Positions 40,207 through 51,449 of a DNA stretch of 64,000 nucleotides are shown piece by piece. Origin of the DNA: Chromohalobacter nigrandesensis. GTDB taxonomy: Bacteria > Pseudomonadota > Gammaproteobacteria > Pseudomonadales > Halomonadaceae. How positions within the stretch are numbered: position 1 is the first letter of the stretch; each line of letters opens with the position of its first letter. Under the pieces are notes generated by a model that saw nothing but the letters and a program-made list of their open reading frames with translations, did no database searches and had not been told where the DNA came from. Where the stretch lies: the NCBI RefSeq assembly GCF_023061285.1, contig NZ_JAKGAM010000001.1, positions 310,001-374,000 of the forward strand, in the 5' to 3' direction. The translations under genes and the position numbers were made by a program.

Positions 40207-40847
40207 TCCACCCTTTCTCATTGCGCCTTCGCCCAGCCTGTGCCGCGCCTCGTACCTGGCTCGGTCTACTGCTCATCGTCATGCTGGCGGGCTGCGCCAG
40301 CCAGGCCCCCGGTCCCGACCAGGCCCGTGAACGTGGCGACTGGAGCGCTCAAGCCGAGCGTCTGCAGGCACTGGAGTCATGGAGTCTCGCCGGCAAGGTC
40401 GGACTGCGTACCAATGAAGGTTCCGAAAGCGCCAATATCGACTGGCAGCAGCGCCCCGACACCTACCGCATCCTGATAAGCGGTCCCTTCGGCGCCGGCC
40501 GCACCCTGTTGAAAGGGGCACCCGGGAAAGTGACATTGACCAACGGCGAGGGCAGCTTCGAGGCCGAGACACCGGAAGCCCTGATGGAACAACAGCTAGG
40601 CTGGTCACTGCCCATTTCCGCGCTCGATTACTGGGTGCGCGGCCTGCCTACTCCCGATGCCAGCGAACGCCTCGAACACGACGACCTGGACTTCCCCCAG
40701 CGCCTGCAGCAACTTGGCTGGACGATCGAGTATCGTGACTGGATGCGTGCCGACGACTTGTGGCTACCGCGCCGCCTGGTCATGACCTATGGCGATCTAC
40801 GCGCCACGCTCGTCGTCAATCAATGGAATACCGTGGCCGATTCATGA
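40203..40847 (+). CDS. lolB: Outer membrane lipoprotein receptor LolB
   Basis: LolB accepts lipoproteins from LolA and inserts them into the outer membrane. The 214-residue product has a signal ending VMLAGC, then WSLAGKVGLRTNEGSESANI-type beta-strand patterns and a YWVRGLPTP segment characteristic of the family. It is itself a lipoprotein. It overlaps both the TPR gene and ispE by ATGA, forming a three-gene coupled operon. Confidence 0.93.
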   Translation: MIHPFSLRLRPACAAPRTWLGLLLIVMLAGCASQAPGPDQARERGDWSAQAERLQALESWSLAGKVGLRTNEGSESANIDWQQRPDTYRILISGPFGAGRTLLKGAPGKVTLTNGEGSFEAETPEALMEQQLGWSLPISALDYWVRGLPTPDASERLEHDDLDFPQRLQQLGWTIEYRDWMRADDLWLPRRLVMTYGDLRATLVVNQWNTVADS

Positions 40848-41728
40848 ACGCACGACTCAGCCTGCCCGCACCCGCCAAGCTCAACCGCATGCTGCACATC
40901 GTCGGTCGCCGGGCAGACGGTTATCACGAGCTGCAGACGCTGTTCCAGTTCCTTGAGTACGGCGACACGCTACATTTCACATTGCGCGATGACGGGGTCA
41001 TCCACCTTAATCCCGCAATGGCGGGTGTCGATCACGAGGCCAACCTCATCGTGCGCGCTGCACGCTTGCTGCAGCATGCAAGCGGCACGTCGCTAGGCGC
41101 GGACATTCACCTGGAAAAACACCTCCCCTTGGGCGGCGGTTTGGGCGGCGGCAGCTCGGATGCGGCCACCACCCTGCTCGCGCTCGACCGACTCTGGTCA
41201 CTCGCGCTGGGACTCCCCCGTCTGGCCGAGCTGGGCCTGTCGCTGGGTGCCGATGTGCCGGTCTTCGTATACGGCCGTAGCGCCTGGGCAGAAGGTATTG
41301 GCGAACGTCTGACACCCGCGACGCTCGAAACGCCGTGGTTCGTGGTTCTTCACCCCGGGGTGGAAATTTCAACGCCTGACATATTCGGCCACCCTGAATT
41401 GACACGCAACACCCCGCCGATTAGTATGGCGCGCGCACTGCGAGGGGAAGCTGAACAGGGGCGCGTCTGGCGCAATGACTGCGAAGCTGCGGTAAAACGT
41501 CTGTCGCCAAAGATCGCGCAAGCGCTCGACTGGTTATCGGCTTTCGGCCCAGCCATGCTGACGGGGACAGGCAGCTGTATATTCTGTCCCTTGACGAGTG
41601 AGCAACAAGCCGATAGGATTCTGCATCGTGTTGATAGCCATTGGCATGCATTCAAGGCACGCGGCTGCAACACATCCCCCCTCCATGTCGCTCTCGACAT
41701 TCACGATGAAATGTCGCTCATGAGCTAA
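40844..41728 (+). CDS. ispE: 4-diphosphocytidyl-2-C-methyl-D-erythritol kinase
   Basis: This 294-residue GHMP kinase phosphorylates CDP-methylerythritol in the MEP isoprenoid pathway. The N-terminal PAPAKLNRMLHIVGRRADGY and the ATP loop LPLGGGLGGGSSDAATTLLA are diagnostic. The ATG at 40844 overlaps the lolB stop. The gene is followed by a tRNA-Gln gene and prs, the order also found in Pseudomonas. Confidence 0.96.
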   Translation: MNARLSLPAPAKLNRMLHIVGRRADGYHELQTLFQFLEYGDTLHFTLRDDGVIHLNPAMAGVDHEANLIVRAARLLQHASGTSLGADIHLEKHLPLGGGLGGGSSDAATTLLALDRLWSLALGLPRLAELGLSLGADVPVFVYGRSAWAEGIGERLTPATLETPWFVVLHPGVEISTPDIFGHPELTRNTPPISMARALRGEAEQGRVWRNDCEAAVKRLSPKIAQALDWLSAFGPAMLTGTGSCIFCPLTSEQQADRILHRVDSHWHAFKARGCNTSPLHVALDIHDEMSLMS

Positions 41729-41803
41729 TACGGGGACGCCTGATATCGGCATCGTGTTCTATGTGGGCAATACGACACACAAAACGACGAGTCGATGAGT
41801 TGC

Positions 41804-41878
41804 TGGGGTATAGCCAAGTGGTAAGGCACCGGTTTCTGGTACCGACATTCCCAGGTTCGAATCCTGGTACCCCAGCCA
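41804..41878 (+). tRNA. tRNA-Gln (anticodon CUG)
   Basis: The 75-base gene folds into a full cloverleaf with a 7-bp acceptor stem, discriminator G and encoded CCA. The anticodon loop reads TTCTGGT, giving anticodon CUG (bases 34-36) and G at position 37. The first pair of the anticodon stem (C27 with A43) is a mismatch. Body sequence is close to E. coli tRNA-Gln. It reads CAG only, so a UUG isoacceptor must lie elsewhere. Confidence 0.92.
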
Positions 41879-41941
41879 ATTTCTCAGAGCGCCCGACGAA
41901 TCCCACTCCGAGATCCCTCAAGACTCCAAAGGTGGCTGCGC

Positions 41942-42883
41942 GTGTCTAAATTGATGGTGTTCGCGGGAAATGCCAATCCCGAACTCGCCCGCAAGGTGGC
42001 CGAAAGCCTCGACAACCGGCTGGGCCATGCAACCGTCGGTCAATTCAGCGATGGTGAAATCGCGGTCGAGATCAATGAAAACGTTCGCGGCAAGGACGTC
42101 TTCGTATTGCAGTCCACCTGCGCACCGACCAACGACAATCTGATGGAGTTGATTCTCATGGTGGATGCACTGCGTCGTGCCTCCGCTACACGAATCACTG
42201 CCGTCGTACCGTATTTCGGGTATGCCCGCCAGGACCGCCGTGTGCGTTCTGCGCGTGTGCCGATTTCGGCCAAGCTGGTTGCCGACATGATGGTCAAGGC
42301 CGGCGTCGACCGCGTCATGACCATGGATCTGCATGCCGACCAGATCCAGGGCTTTTTCGACGTCCCCGTCGACAACGTCTATGGATCGCCGATCCTGCTC
42401 GATGACATCGAACGCCAGAACTACGACGATCTCGTCGTGGTCTCCCCCGATGTCGGCGGCGTGGTCCGCGCACGCGCCATCGCCAAGCAACTCAACGCCG
42501 ATCTGGCGATCATCGACAAGCGGCGTCCTCAGGCCAACCAGGCCCAGGTCATGCATATCATCGGCGAGATTCAGGATCGAACCTGCGTAGTGGTCGATGA
42601 CATGGTCGATACCGCCGGCACCCTGTGCAAGGCGGCGGAAGCACTCAAGGACCATGGCGCGCGTCGCGTGGTTGCCTACGCCACGCATCCCATACTGTCA
42701 GGGCCGGCCGTCGACAATATCGTCGGGTCGACACTTGACGAACTCGTCGTGGCCGATACCATTCCGCTCTCCGAGTCGGCTTCCCGTAGTGGCAGGATCC
42801 GCCAACTCTCGGTCGCCGGTCTGATCGCGGAAGCCATTCGCCGCGTCAGTAACGAAGAATCCGTCAGTGCCATGTTCCACTGA
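41942..42883 (+). CDS. prs: Ribose-phosphate pyrophosphokinase
   Basis: The 313-residue enzyme makes PRPP from ribose 5-phosphate and ATP for nucleotide, histidine, tryptophan and NAD synthesis. It starts at a GTG (41942), giving [20 protein letters not shown]; the flexible-loop RQDRR motif ([16 protein letters not shown]) and the PRPP-binding [11 protein letters not shown] are present. The length is canonical (E. coli 315). A hairpin follows before rplY. Confidence 0.97.
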   Translation: MSKLMVFAGNANPELARKVAESLDNRLGHATVGQFSDGEIAVEINENVRGKDVFVLQSTCAPTNDNLMELILMVDALRRASATRITAVVPYFGYARQDRRVRSARVPISAKLVADMMVKAGVDRVMTMDLHADQIQGFFDVPVDNVYGSPILLDDIERQNYDDLVVVSPDVGGVVRARAIAKQLNADLAIIDKRRPQANQAQVMHIIGEIQDRTCVVVDDMVDTAGTLCKAAEALKDHGARRVVAYATHPILSGPAVDNIVGSTLDELVVADTIPLSESASRSGRIRQLSVAGLIAEAIRRVSNEESVSAMFH

Positions 42884-42940
42884 GGCAACAAGCCGCAGAG
42901 AATGGGCACGGATACGCGGGCCGCAAGGCCCTCACGGAAT

Positions 42941-42968
42941 CGGCATCGTCTGGTCGCGGACGATGCCG
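42941..42968 (+). terminator. Hairpin between prs and rplY
   Basis: A perfect 10-bp stem (42941-42950 with 42959-42968) with an 8-base loop is followed by a pyrimidine-rich run. It may terminate or attenuate prs transcription before rplY. Confidence 0.6.
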
Positions 42969-43000
42969 CTTTCCTTACATAACCTATGAGGTGACAATCA

Positions 43001-43657
43001 ATGTCCCAATTCACTCTATCCGCCGAGGTTCGTCACGACCTGGGGAAAGGTGCGAGCCGCCGCCTGCGTCGTGAGAACCAGAAAGTCGCCGCGATCATCT
43101 ACGGCGGCGACAAGACGCCGCAGCCGATCACTCTCGAGAAGCCCGCCTTTTACAAGGCCATCGAGGATGAAGCCTTCTTCTCGTCCGTGATCAATATCGA
43201 TCTCGAAGGCAAGTCGGAGCAGGTCATCATCCGCGATATCCAGCGCCACCCGTACAAGGCGCTGGTCACGCATGCCGACTTCATGCGCGTCGATGCCAAG
43301 CATACCATGACTATCCACGTGCCGCTGCACGTGCTCGGTGAAGAAAACTGCAAAGGCATCAAGGAACAGGACGGCGTCCTGCACGTCATGACAACCGACG
43401 TGTTGGTCGACTGCCTACCCAAGGATTTGCCGGAATATCTGGAAGTCGATGTCAGCGCCTTGGAACTTGGCGATACCTTGCATCTATCGGACCTGACGTT
43501 GCCGGAAGGCGTTTCCCTGGTCGACCTGGCTCATGGGGAAGAGCATGACTTCGGCGTCGTCAGCATCACGCGCCCAACGCGTGGCACCGTAGAGCAAGAC
43601 GAAGATGAGGAAGGCGGCGACGACACTGCCGCTGAAAACGGCGAAAAGACCGAGTAA
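43001..43657 (+). CDS. rplY: Ribosomal protein bL25, long Ctc-type form
   Basis: The 218-residue protein has the L25 5S-rRNA-binding domain at residues 1-95 ([40 protein letters not shown]) and a C-terminal beta-domain of the TL5/Ctc type, ending in a strongly acidic tail ([11 protein letters not shown]). E. coli L25 has only the first domain; the longer form is usual in Pseudomonas and relatives. GAGGTGA precedes the ATG. It is followed 20 bases later by pth. Confidence 0.95.
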   Translation: MSQFTLSAEVRHDLGKGASRRLRRENQKVAAIIYGGDKTPQPITLEKPAFYKAIEDEAFFSSVINIDLEGKSEQVIIRDIQRHPYKALVTHADFMRVDAKHTMTIHVPLHVLGEENCKGIKEQDGVLHVMTTDVLVDCLPKDLPEYLEVDVSALELGDTLHLSDLTLPEGVSLVDLAHGEEHDFGVVSITRPTRGTVEQDEDEEGGDDTAAENGEKTE

Positions 43658-43677
43658 TCGGTTTTCCAGGGGCCCGC

Positions 43678-44262
43678 ATGAGTCACGTCAAAGCGATTAT
43701 CGGCCTGGGCAACCCAGGCTCCGAATATGATGCCACGCGACACAATGCGGGCGCCTGGGTCGTTGAAGCCCTAGCGCGCGACAGCCTGACTCCGCTACGC
43801 AACGAGCGTAAGTTCCTTGGCCAATACGCCAAAGTTCATTACGCCGGTCATGAGCTTCATTTACTGGTGCCCAGCACCTACATGAACCTCAGCGGCAAGG
43901 CTGTCGCCGCGCTTTGCCAGTTCTTCAAGCTCTCCCCCGACGAACTTCTCGTCGCCCACGACGAACTGGATCTCGAACCGGGCGCGGCACGCTACAAGCA
44001 CGGCGGTGGCCATGGCGGCCATAACGGTTTGCGCGACATCGCCAGCGCTCTGGGCAACGACAAATCCTTTCATCGCTTGCGTGTTGGTATCGGCCATCCA
44101 GGCTCGGCCAAGCAAGTGACCCACTATGTCCTCGGACGTCCTGGCAAGGTGGAACGCACCGCCATCGATGCCGTCATCGATGAATGCCTGCGCACTCTCC
44201 CCGACGCTGCCGACGGCGACTGGGCAAGCGCCATGAATCGCCTGCATAGCTTCAAGCAGTAA
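43678..44262 (+). CDS. pth: Peptidyl-tRNA hydrolase
   Basis: This 194-residue enzyme releases peptides from prematurely dissociated peptidyl-tRNA. The catalytic His22 lies in DATRHNAGAW, and the substrate-site patterns VPSTYMNLSGKAV and HDELDLEPGAARYKHGGGHGG are intact. It sits between rplY and ychF in the conserved order prs-rplY-pth-ychF. Confidence 0.97.
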   Translation: MSHVKAIIGLGNPGSEYDATRHNAGAWVVEALARDSLTPLRNERKFLGQYAKVHYAGHELHLLVPSTYMNLSGKAVAALCQFFKLSPDELLVAHDELDLEPGAARYKHGGGHGGHNGLRDIASALGNDKSFHRLRVGIGHPGSAKQVTHYVLGRPGKVERTAIDAVIDECLRTLPDAADGDWASAMNRLHSFKQ

Positions 44263-44414
44263 GAAGCAAGAGGAAAGATGGGTGCCTCGACATGGGAGAA
44301 CGCCTCTTCCAGGCACGTAGCGCCGTTCTTTCCTCTTCCTTCTATTGCAGCATCTCTTAGAATGGCGAACATATCTGTTCTCGTCTTCTTGCACACCAAT
44401 TTCAGGTACATCTT

Positions 44415-45506
44415 ATGGGTTTCAATTGCGGTATCGTCGGCCTCCCCAATGTCGGCAAATCCACGCTGTTCAATGCCTTGACCAAGTCGGGAATCGACGC
44501 CGAAAACTTTCCTTTCTGCACCATCGAACCCAACGTCGGCATCGTCCCCATGCCGGACCCACGCCTGGATAAACTCGCGGCCATCGTCAAGCCGCAAAAA
44601 GTCATTCCGACGACCATGGAGTTCGTCGACATCGCCGGGCTCGTCGCGGGCGCCTCGAAAGGCGAAGGGCTGGGCAACCAGTTTCTGGCCAACATCCGCG
44701 AGACCCAGGCCATCGCCCACGTGGTGCGTTGCTTCGATAATGACAACGTCATTCACGTCGCCAACCAGGTCGATCCCAAGACCGACATCGAGACCATCAA
44801 TCTCGAACTCGCGCTTGCCGATCTGGATACCGTAGAGCGCGCCATCCAACGCCTCGCGCGCGTCGTCAAGGGCGGTGACAAAGAAGCCATCGCCACCAAG
44901 GCCATCCTCGACCGCATTCTGCCGCATCTGGCCGAGGGCCAGCCGCTACGCAGTTTCGGCCTCGATGACGACGAACAACGCCAGCTCAAGAGCTTCGGCT
45001 TCTTGACTCTGAAACCCACCATGTACATCGCCAACGTCAACGAGGACGGCTTCGAGAACAACCCCTATCTCGACACCGTTCACGAAATCGCCGCCGAGGA
45101 AGGCGCCGTCGTGGTACCGGTATGCAACCAGATCGAAGCCGAGATCGCCGAACTCGATGAAGAGGAACGCAGCATCTTCCTCGATGAGATGGGCATGGAA
45201 GAACCTGGCCTCGACCGAGTCATCCGCGCCGGTTATGCCCTGCTCGGCCTGCAGACGTATTTCACCGCGGGGGTCAAGGAGGTCCGCGCCTGGACCACGC
45301 CTATTGGGGCCACCGCCCCGGAAGCCGCCGGCGCGATTCATACTGACTTCCAGAAGGGTTTCATTCGCGCCGAAGTGGTCGGCTATGACGACTTCGTGAC
45401 ACTCGGCGGTGAGCAAGGCGCCAAGGATGCGGGGAAATGGCGTCTGGAAGGCAAGGATTACATCGTCGTCGACGGCGATGTCGTGCATTTCCGCTTCAAT
45501 GTCTAG
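44415..45506 (+). CDS. ychF: Ribosome-binding ATPase YchF
   Basis: The 363-residue Obg-family P-loop protein has G1 [12 protein letters not shown], the switch region [20 protein letters not shown] and the C-terminal TGS-like domain ([15 protein letters not shown]). YchF hydrolyses ATP rather than GTP and is linked to translation and oxidative stress control. The 152-base gap before it carries nested inverted repeats (44268-44337) in its leader. Confidence 0.96.
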   Translation: MGFNCGIVGLPNVGKSTLFNALTKSGIDAENFPFCTIEPNVGIVPMPDPRLDKLAAIVKPQKVIPTTMEFVDIAGLVAGASKGEGLGNQFLANIRETQAIAHVVRCFDNDNVIHVANQVDPKTDIETINLELALADLDTVERAIQRLARVVKGGDKEAIATKAILDRILPHLAEGQPLRSFGLDDDEQRQLKSFGFLTLKPTMYIANVNEDGFENNPYLDTVHEIAAEEGAVVVPVCNQIEAEIAELDEEERSIFLDEMGMEEPGLDRVIRAGYALLGLQTYFTAGVKEVRAWTTPIGATAPEAAGAIHTDFQKGFIRAEVVGYDDFVTLGGEQGAKDAGKWRLEGKDYIVVDGDVVHFRFNV

Positions 45507-45548
45507 TCGCACCCCTAAGTCATCGAGCGGCCTGATGGCGACGAAAAG

Positions 45549-45577
45549 TTGACACATCAGGGAGTTATACGTAGTAT
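45549..45577 (+). promoter_or_regulatory. Sigma70 promoter of tRNA-Met
   Basis: A consensus -35 TTGACA (45549-45554), a 17-base spacer and a -10 TAGTAT (45572-45577) lie just upstream of the tRNA. Transcription would begin about nine bases before the mature 5' end. Confidence 0.85.
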
Positions 45578-45592
45578 TCGCTCGCACTGAAC

Positions 45593-45669
45593 GGCTACGT
45601 AGCTCAGTTGGTTAGAGCACATCACTCATAATGATGGGGTCCCCTGTTCGAGTCAGGGCGTAGCCACCA
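45593..45669 (+). tRNA. tRNA-Met (CAU), elongator type
   Basis: The 77-base gene has a full cloverleaf, anticodon loop CTCATAA, an encoded CCA and the body of elongator tRNA-Met (close to E. coli metT). It lacks the initiator-type unpaired first base. A second, base-for-base identical copy lies in inverted orientation at 51795-51871. Confidence 0.96.
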
Positions 45670-45675
45670 AGATAT

Positions 45676-45712
45676 AAAAAAGCCCATCGACATCCGTGTC
45701 GGCGGGCTTTTT
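45676..45712. terminator. Bidirectional terminator after tRNA-Met
   Basis: An 8-bp stem with A/T-rich ends (45678-45685 with 45104-type arm at 45704-45711) continues past one mismatch into six more pairs and a 4-base loop. A T run follows on the right and an A run precedes on the left. It can end both the tRNA and the leftward aminopeptidase transcript. Confidence 0.88.
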
Positions 45713-45730
45713 CGTATCCGGGCGCCGAGG

Positions 45731-47029
45731 TCAGGTCAACTCCTCGCGATTGACGTACGCAGTCAACGCACGAATCAGATAGTCGGCGTCACGGCTGCCG
45801 GCGGTTTCGCGAATCGAGTGCATGCCCCACTGCGGCACACCGACATCCAGCGTCGGCACTCCGAGCTCGGTGGCCGTAATCGGCCCGATGGTGCTGCCGC
45901 ATCCCATGTCGGCGCGTGTGACGAATGTCTGGACCGGCGCTCCCGCCGCGCGACAGATATCCCGAAACATCGCCGCTGTGGCGCTATTGGTGGCGTAGCG
46001 CTGATTGGCGTTGACCTTGATCACCGGACCACCGTTGATCGTCGGGCCATGGTGGGCATCGTGTTTCTCGGGGAAGTTGGGGTGCAGCGCGTGGGCATTG
46101 TCGCAAGAGATCATTCGCGAACCCTGGATCAATCGCACCCAGCCGCCTTCACCGCCTTCACCCAACTGGGCATGCACGCGGCGCAGCACGTCCCCCAGAA
46201 ACGGGCCCTGGGCGCCGCTAGCACTGGCGCTGCCCACTTCTTCGTGGTCGTTGGCGACGAATAGCGCGCCTTGCCGACCATCACTGGCCAACAGCGCTTC
46301 GATACCGATGAAGCACGACAGCAGGTTATCGAGGCGTGCACTGGCAATCAGCTCGCCTTCGATCCCAACACGTGACGGCCGCTGCATGTCATAGAGAGCG
46401 AGCTCATGCTCCATCAACTGGATGTTTTCCAGGCCATGCTGCTCATACAACCAGCGCTTGAGCCACTTCTCCAGATCGGGCTCGCTACCGCCTTGCAGCA
46501 TGACCGGCAGCATCTGCGTCTGGGCATTCAGCGCACGTCCGTTATTGGCCTCCCGGTCGAGATGAATCGCCAGGCTGGGGATGATCGCGACGGGGCGATC
46601 AACGTGCAATAATACGCCCTGCAATCGCCCATCCTCGCGCCGTACATGAACACGCCCGGCCAGCCCCAAATCTCGGTCGAACCAGGGCGCCAATAACGCG
46701 CCGCCGTAGACCTCGACGCTCAACTGAAGCCAGTCGCTGCCGGTGACTTCCGGTTGGGGCTTGAGACGCAATCCCGGGCTATCGGTATGCGCGCCGATCA
46801 TGCGCAATCCGCCCAGGGCCTCTTCCGGCACCTGCATGGCGATCAACGACGAATCATTGCGGGTGACGTAAAAGCGATCGCCAGGCGCCAACTGCCACGC
46901 CTGGGTTTCCTCGAGGCGCCGGTATCCCGCTTGCTCGAGCCGACTGGCCATGTTGTCGACGGCATGCCAGGGCGTGGGGGAACGTTCGAGAAAATGTAAC
47001 AAGCGATCAAGAGTGGGGGCGTGAGCCAT
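45731..47029 (-). CDS. apeB: M18 family aminopeptidase
   Basis: The 432-residue zinc peptidase removes N-terminal, often acidic, residues from peptides. Metal and catalytic motifs are GAHTDSPGLRLKP (His, Asp), FVANDHEEVGSASASGAQG (Glu-Glu pair) and the C-terminal VPQWGMHSIRETAG. The N-terminal SPTPWHAVDNMASRLEQAGY is typical of the family. GAGGA precedes the ATG. It is divergent from prc. Confidence 0.94.
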   Translation of the reverse strand: MAHAPTLDRLLHFLERSPTPWHAVDNMASRLEQAGYRRLEETQAWQLAPGDRFYVTRNDSSLIAMQVPEEALGGLRMIGAHTDSPGLRLKPQPEVTGSDWLQLSVEVYGGALLAPWFDRDLGLAGRVHVRREDGRLQGVLLHVDRPVAIIPSLAIHLDREANNGRALNAQTQMLPVMLQGGSEPDLEKWLKRWLYEQHGLENIQLMEHELALYDMQRPSRVGIEGELIASARLDNLLSCFIGIEALLASDGRQGALFVANDHEEVGSASASGAQGPFLGDVLRRVHAQLGEGGEGGWVRLIQGSRMISCDNAHALHPNFPEKHDAHHGPTINGGPVIKVNANQRYATNSATAAMFRDICRAAGAPVQTFVTRADMGCGSTIGPITATELGVPTLDVGVPQWGMHSIRETAGSRDADYLIRALTAYVNREELT

Positions 47030-47160
47030 GGCGTCCTCGGAGAAGTGTCTGTGACGGATGATACAGACTGCTACAATGCCAGTCCGGTCTGAGAAAACTC
47101 AACTCAAGGGACCGGCAATCTGGGAACGAGAGTGTACATGAAACCGGGAGTGCTTGATTA

Positions 47161-49233
47161 ATGAGCCTGTTTGCAGCCGCTCGGCGCGCGGCGATCTTGT
47201 CACTGTGGCTGGTGGTTTGTGCCCCGGCATTGGCCGATGCCCCGACCACCACCGACCAACAGCGCCAAGCAGCGGCAGAAGTCGCTGAATCGCTGCGATA
47301 TGGATATTACGCCGATATCAACCTGGACGATGAGTGGTCTTCGAGGGCGTTTCAGCGCTACCTCGATGTACTCGACCCCCAACGCGCCTACCTACTATCA
47401 CGGGACGTGAAAGACTTTCAGGATCTCGATTCTTCGTTCGACGAGGCGCTCGACGAAGGGAAACTGGAACGCGTCTATGAACTCTACGCTCGCTACCAGG
47501 AGCGTCTGGAAACACGCCTGCAATGGTTGATCGACCGTCTCGACGACGGCCTCGCTTTCGACTATCAGGGCAACGAGCGCCTGACGCTGGATCGTGAAGA
47601 CGAAGCCTGGGCGAAGAACCAGGAAGCCCTCGATCAGCTCTGGGAGAAGCGTCTCAAGAATGCCGCGTTGACCCAATCCCTCAGCGCTCCGGAGGAAGAT
47701 GACGCCGAGGACATCGCCGAGACCCTGCGAGACCGTTACGAAAACCAGCTCTCGCGCGTCGAACAGACCAATGCCGAAGACGTCCTGGTGCTATTCCTCA
47801 GCGCTGTCGCCGGCACCATCGACCCGCACACCGAATACCTTTCGCCCAGCCAGAGCGAATCCTTCGATATCCAGATGAAGCTCTCGCTGGAAGGTATCGG
47901 TGCGCTGCTGCAAAGCGAGGGTGAATACGTCAAGGTGTCGAGCCTGGTGCCCGGCGGTCCCGCCGACAAGGGCGACGCCCTGGAACCCGCCGATCGTATC
48001 GTCGCAGTGGGACAAGGCGAGGATGGCGAGATGGTCAATGTCGTCGGCATGCGCCTCGACGAGGTCGTCGACCTGATCCGTGGCCCCAAGGGCTCGACCG
48101 TGCGCCTCGACGTCATTCCCGCCAAGGCGGTCGACGTGACGCGCACGCACACGGTTCGCATTACCCGCGACACCGTCAAGCTCGAGGACCAGGCCGCCAA
48201 GAGCGAGGTCGTGACCGTGACCCGCGATGGCGAAGATCACAAGGTCGGCGTGATCGACGTGCCCACCTTCTATGTCGATTTCGATGCCTGGCAGGCCGGT
48301 GACAGCAACTATCGCAGCAGCACGCGGGACGTCGCCAAGGAAATCGACAAGCTCAAGCAGGAGAATGTCGAGGGTATCGTCCTGGATCTGCGCAATAACG
48401 GCGGTGGCGCCCTGCAGGAAGCCAATTCGTTGATCGGGCTCTTCATCGACCGCGGCCCCACCGTGCAGGTGCGCGACGCCCGCGGTCGCATCAACCTCTA
48501 CGGCGACTCCGACCGAGGCTCTCACTACGACGGCCCGCTGACCGTGCTGGTCAACCGTCTTTCGGCGTCCGCCTCGGAAATCTTCGCTGGCGCGATTCAG
48601 GATTACGGCCGCGGCCTGGTGGTCGGCAACCAGACCTTCGGCAAGGGGACCGTGCAGACGCTCGATGAGCTCAGTCATGGCCAGATCAAGCTGACCCGCG
48701 CCAAGTTCTACCGCATCACGGGCGAGAGCACCCAATTGCGGGGTGTCGAACCGGACATCACCTTCCCCAGTCTCATCGACAATGACGACATCGGGGAAAG
48801 CGCACTCGACAACGCTCTGCCCTGGGATAAAGTACGTTCCGTCCAGTACCGTCGATACGGCGAGCCGCAACGCTATCTCGACACACTGCAGAAAGAGCAT
48901 GAAGAACGCGCCAAGCAGGATCCCAACTTCGTCTATCTCGAGCGCGAGGCCGCATTGGTCGAGAAGCTCAAGGAGCAGCGGACCAGCATCAGCTTGAATC
49001 GCGAGCAGCGCCAGCGGGAGATGGATGCTCAAGAAGCCGAGCAACTCTCGCTGGAGAATCAGCGCCGCAAGGCGCTGGGGCTCGATCAGCTCGAGGAATG
49101 GACCGATGCCCGCGAGAGCGAGAGTGACGGCCCAGAAGACGAGGAGGAAGACGACAAGCCGGTCGATCGCGCGCAAGTCGTCGAAGCGGCAGAAATCCTG
49201 CTCGACTATGCCCACCTGAAAGAGACACAGTAA
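47161..49233 (+). CDS. prc: Tail-specific periplasmic protease Prc (Tsp)
   Basis: This 690-residue S41 protease degrades periplasmic proteins from their C-termini; in relatives it acts on wall hydrolases and PBP3. It has a signal peptide (residues 1-25, cleavage after ALA), an N-terminal helical domain, a PDZ domain (about 240-330) with LEGIGALLQSEGEYVKVSSL, and the catalytic Ser470, Asp481 and Lys495 region (NRLSASASEIFAGAIQ, TFGKGTVQ), plus a charged C-terminal extension. GGGAG precedes the ATG. In E. coli MltG/MepS and in Pseudomonas MltB-like enzymes are possible substrates; that link here is inference. Confidence 0.95.
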   Translation: MSLFAAARRAAILSLWLVVCAPALADAPTTTDQQRQAAAEVAESLRYGYYADINLDDEWSSRAFQRYLDVLDPQRAYLLSRDVKDFQDLDSSFDEALDEGKLERVYELYARYQERLETRLQWLIDRLDDGLAFDYQGNERLTLDREDEAWAKNQEALDQLWEKRLKNAALTQSLSAPEEDDAEDIAETLRDRYENQLSRVEQTNAEDVLVLFLSAVAGTIDPHTEYLSPSQSESFDIQMKLSLEGIGALLQSEGEYVKVSSLVPGGPADKGDALEPADRIVAVGQGEDGEMVNVVGMRLDEVVDLIRGPKGSTVRLDVIPAKAVDVTRTHTVRITRDTVKLEDQAAKSEVVTVTRDGEDHKVGVIDVPTFYVDFDAWQAGDSNYRSSTRDVAKEIDKLKQENVEGIVLDLRNNGGGALQEANSLIGLFIDRGPTVQVRDARGRINLYGDSDRGSHYDGPLTVLVNRLSASASEIFAGAIQDYGRGLVVGNQTFGKGTVQTLDELSHGQIKLTRAKFYRITGESTQLRGVEPDITFPSLIDNDDIGESALDNALPWDKVRSVQYRRYGEPQRYLDTLQKEHEERAKQDPNFVYLEREAALVEKLKEQRTSISLNREQRQREMDAQEAEQLSLENQRRKALGLDQLEEWTDARESESDGPEDEEEDDKPVDRAQVVEAAEILLDYAHLKETQ

Positions 49234-49240
49234 ACGTCAC

Positions 49241-49262
49241 GCCGCCGGCCTACGCCGGCGGC
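49241..49262 (+). terminator. GC hairpin after prc
   Basis: A perfect 9-bp stem (49241-49249 with 49254-49262) and 4-base loop lie seven bases after the prc stop. The following sequence is only weakly T-rich, so it is a probable terminator. Confidence 0.6.
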
Positions 49263-49320
49263 AACTCTTGACGCCAGCGGCGTTGGCCTTTTTCTTCGTC
49301 CCTATATTATATTAGATTAA

Positions 49321-51153
<1,833 letters not shown>

Positions 51154-51172
51154 TGAGATATGCAACGTCGCC

Positions 51173-51248
51173 TGGCTCCCCGAACAGGACTCGAACCTGT
51201 GACCCAATGATTAACAGTCATTTGCTCTACCAACTGAGCTATCGGGGA
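51173..51248 (-). tRNA. tRNA-Asn (GUU), copy 1
   Basis: The 76-base gene read leftward has anticodon loop CTGTTAA (GUU), acceptor TCCCCGA and an encoded CCA. It differs from the other two copies by an A-T instead of G-C pair at the base of the T stem, a compensated double change. It is the last of three tandem copies in transcription order. Confidence 0.96.
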
Positions 51249-51276
51249 ATATCAGCGATGTGACTCGGCGGGAAAT

Positions 51277-51352
51277 TGGCTCCCCGAGCAGGACTCGAAC
51301 CTGCGACCCAATGATTAACAGTCATTTGCTCTACCAACTGAGCTATCGGGGA
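51277..51352 (-). tRNA. tRNA-Asn (GUU), copy 2
   Basis: The 76-base gene has the same anticodon and CCA end as its neighbours and a G-C pair at the base of the T stem. It lies 28 bases from copy 1 and 21 bases from copy 3 and is probably co-transcribed with them. Confidence 0.96.
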
Positions 51353-51373
51353 TCGCCGAGTGCGATCCGGTGT

Positions 51374-51449
51374 TGGCTCCCCGAGCAGGACTCGAACCTG
51401 CGACCCAATGATTAACAGTCATTTGCTCTACCAACTGAGCTATCGGGGA
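51374..51449 (-). tRNA. tRNA-Asn (GUU), copy 3
   Basis: The 76-base gene is identical to copy 2 and is the first of the tandem in transcription order, nearest to the promoter at 51472-51499. Confidence 0.96.

Noticed and set aside
47791..49215. A 474-codon open frame on the minus strand
   Set aside because: It is antisense to prc, which has a complete PDZ and S41 catalytic set. The antisense product has no recognisable motif.
51173..51449. A regularly spaced repeat that resembles a CRISPR array
   Set aside because: The units are 76 bases, fold as tRNA-Asn and carry CCA ends; the spacers are tRNA intergenic sequence.
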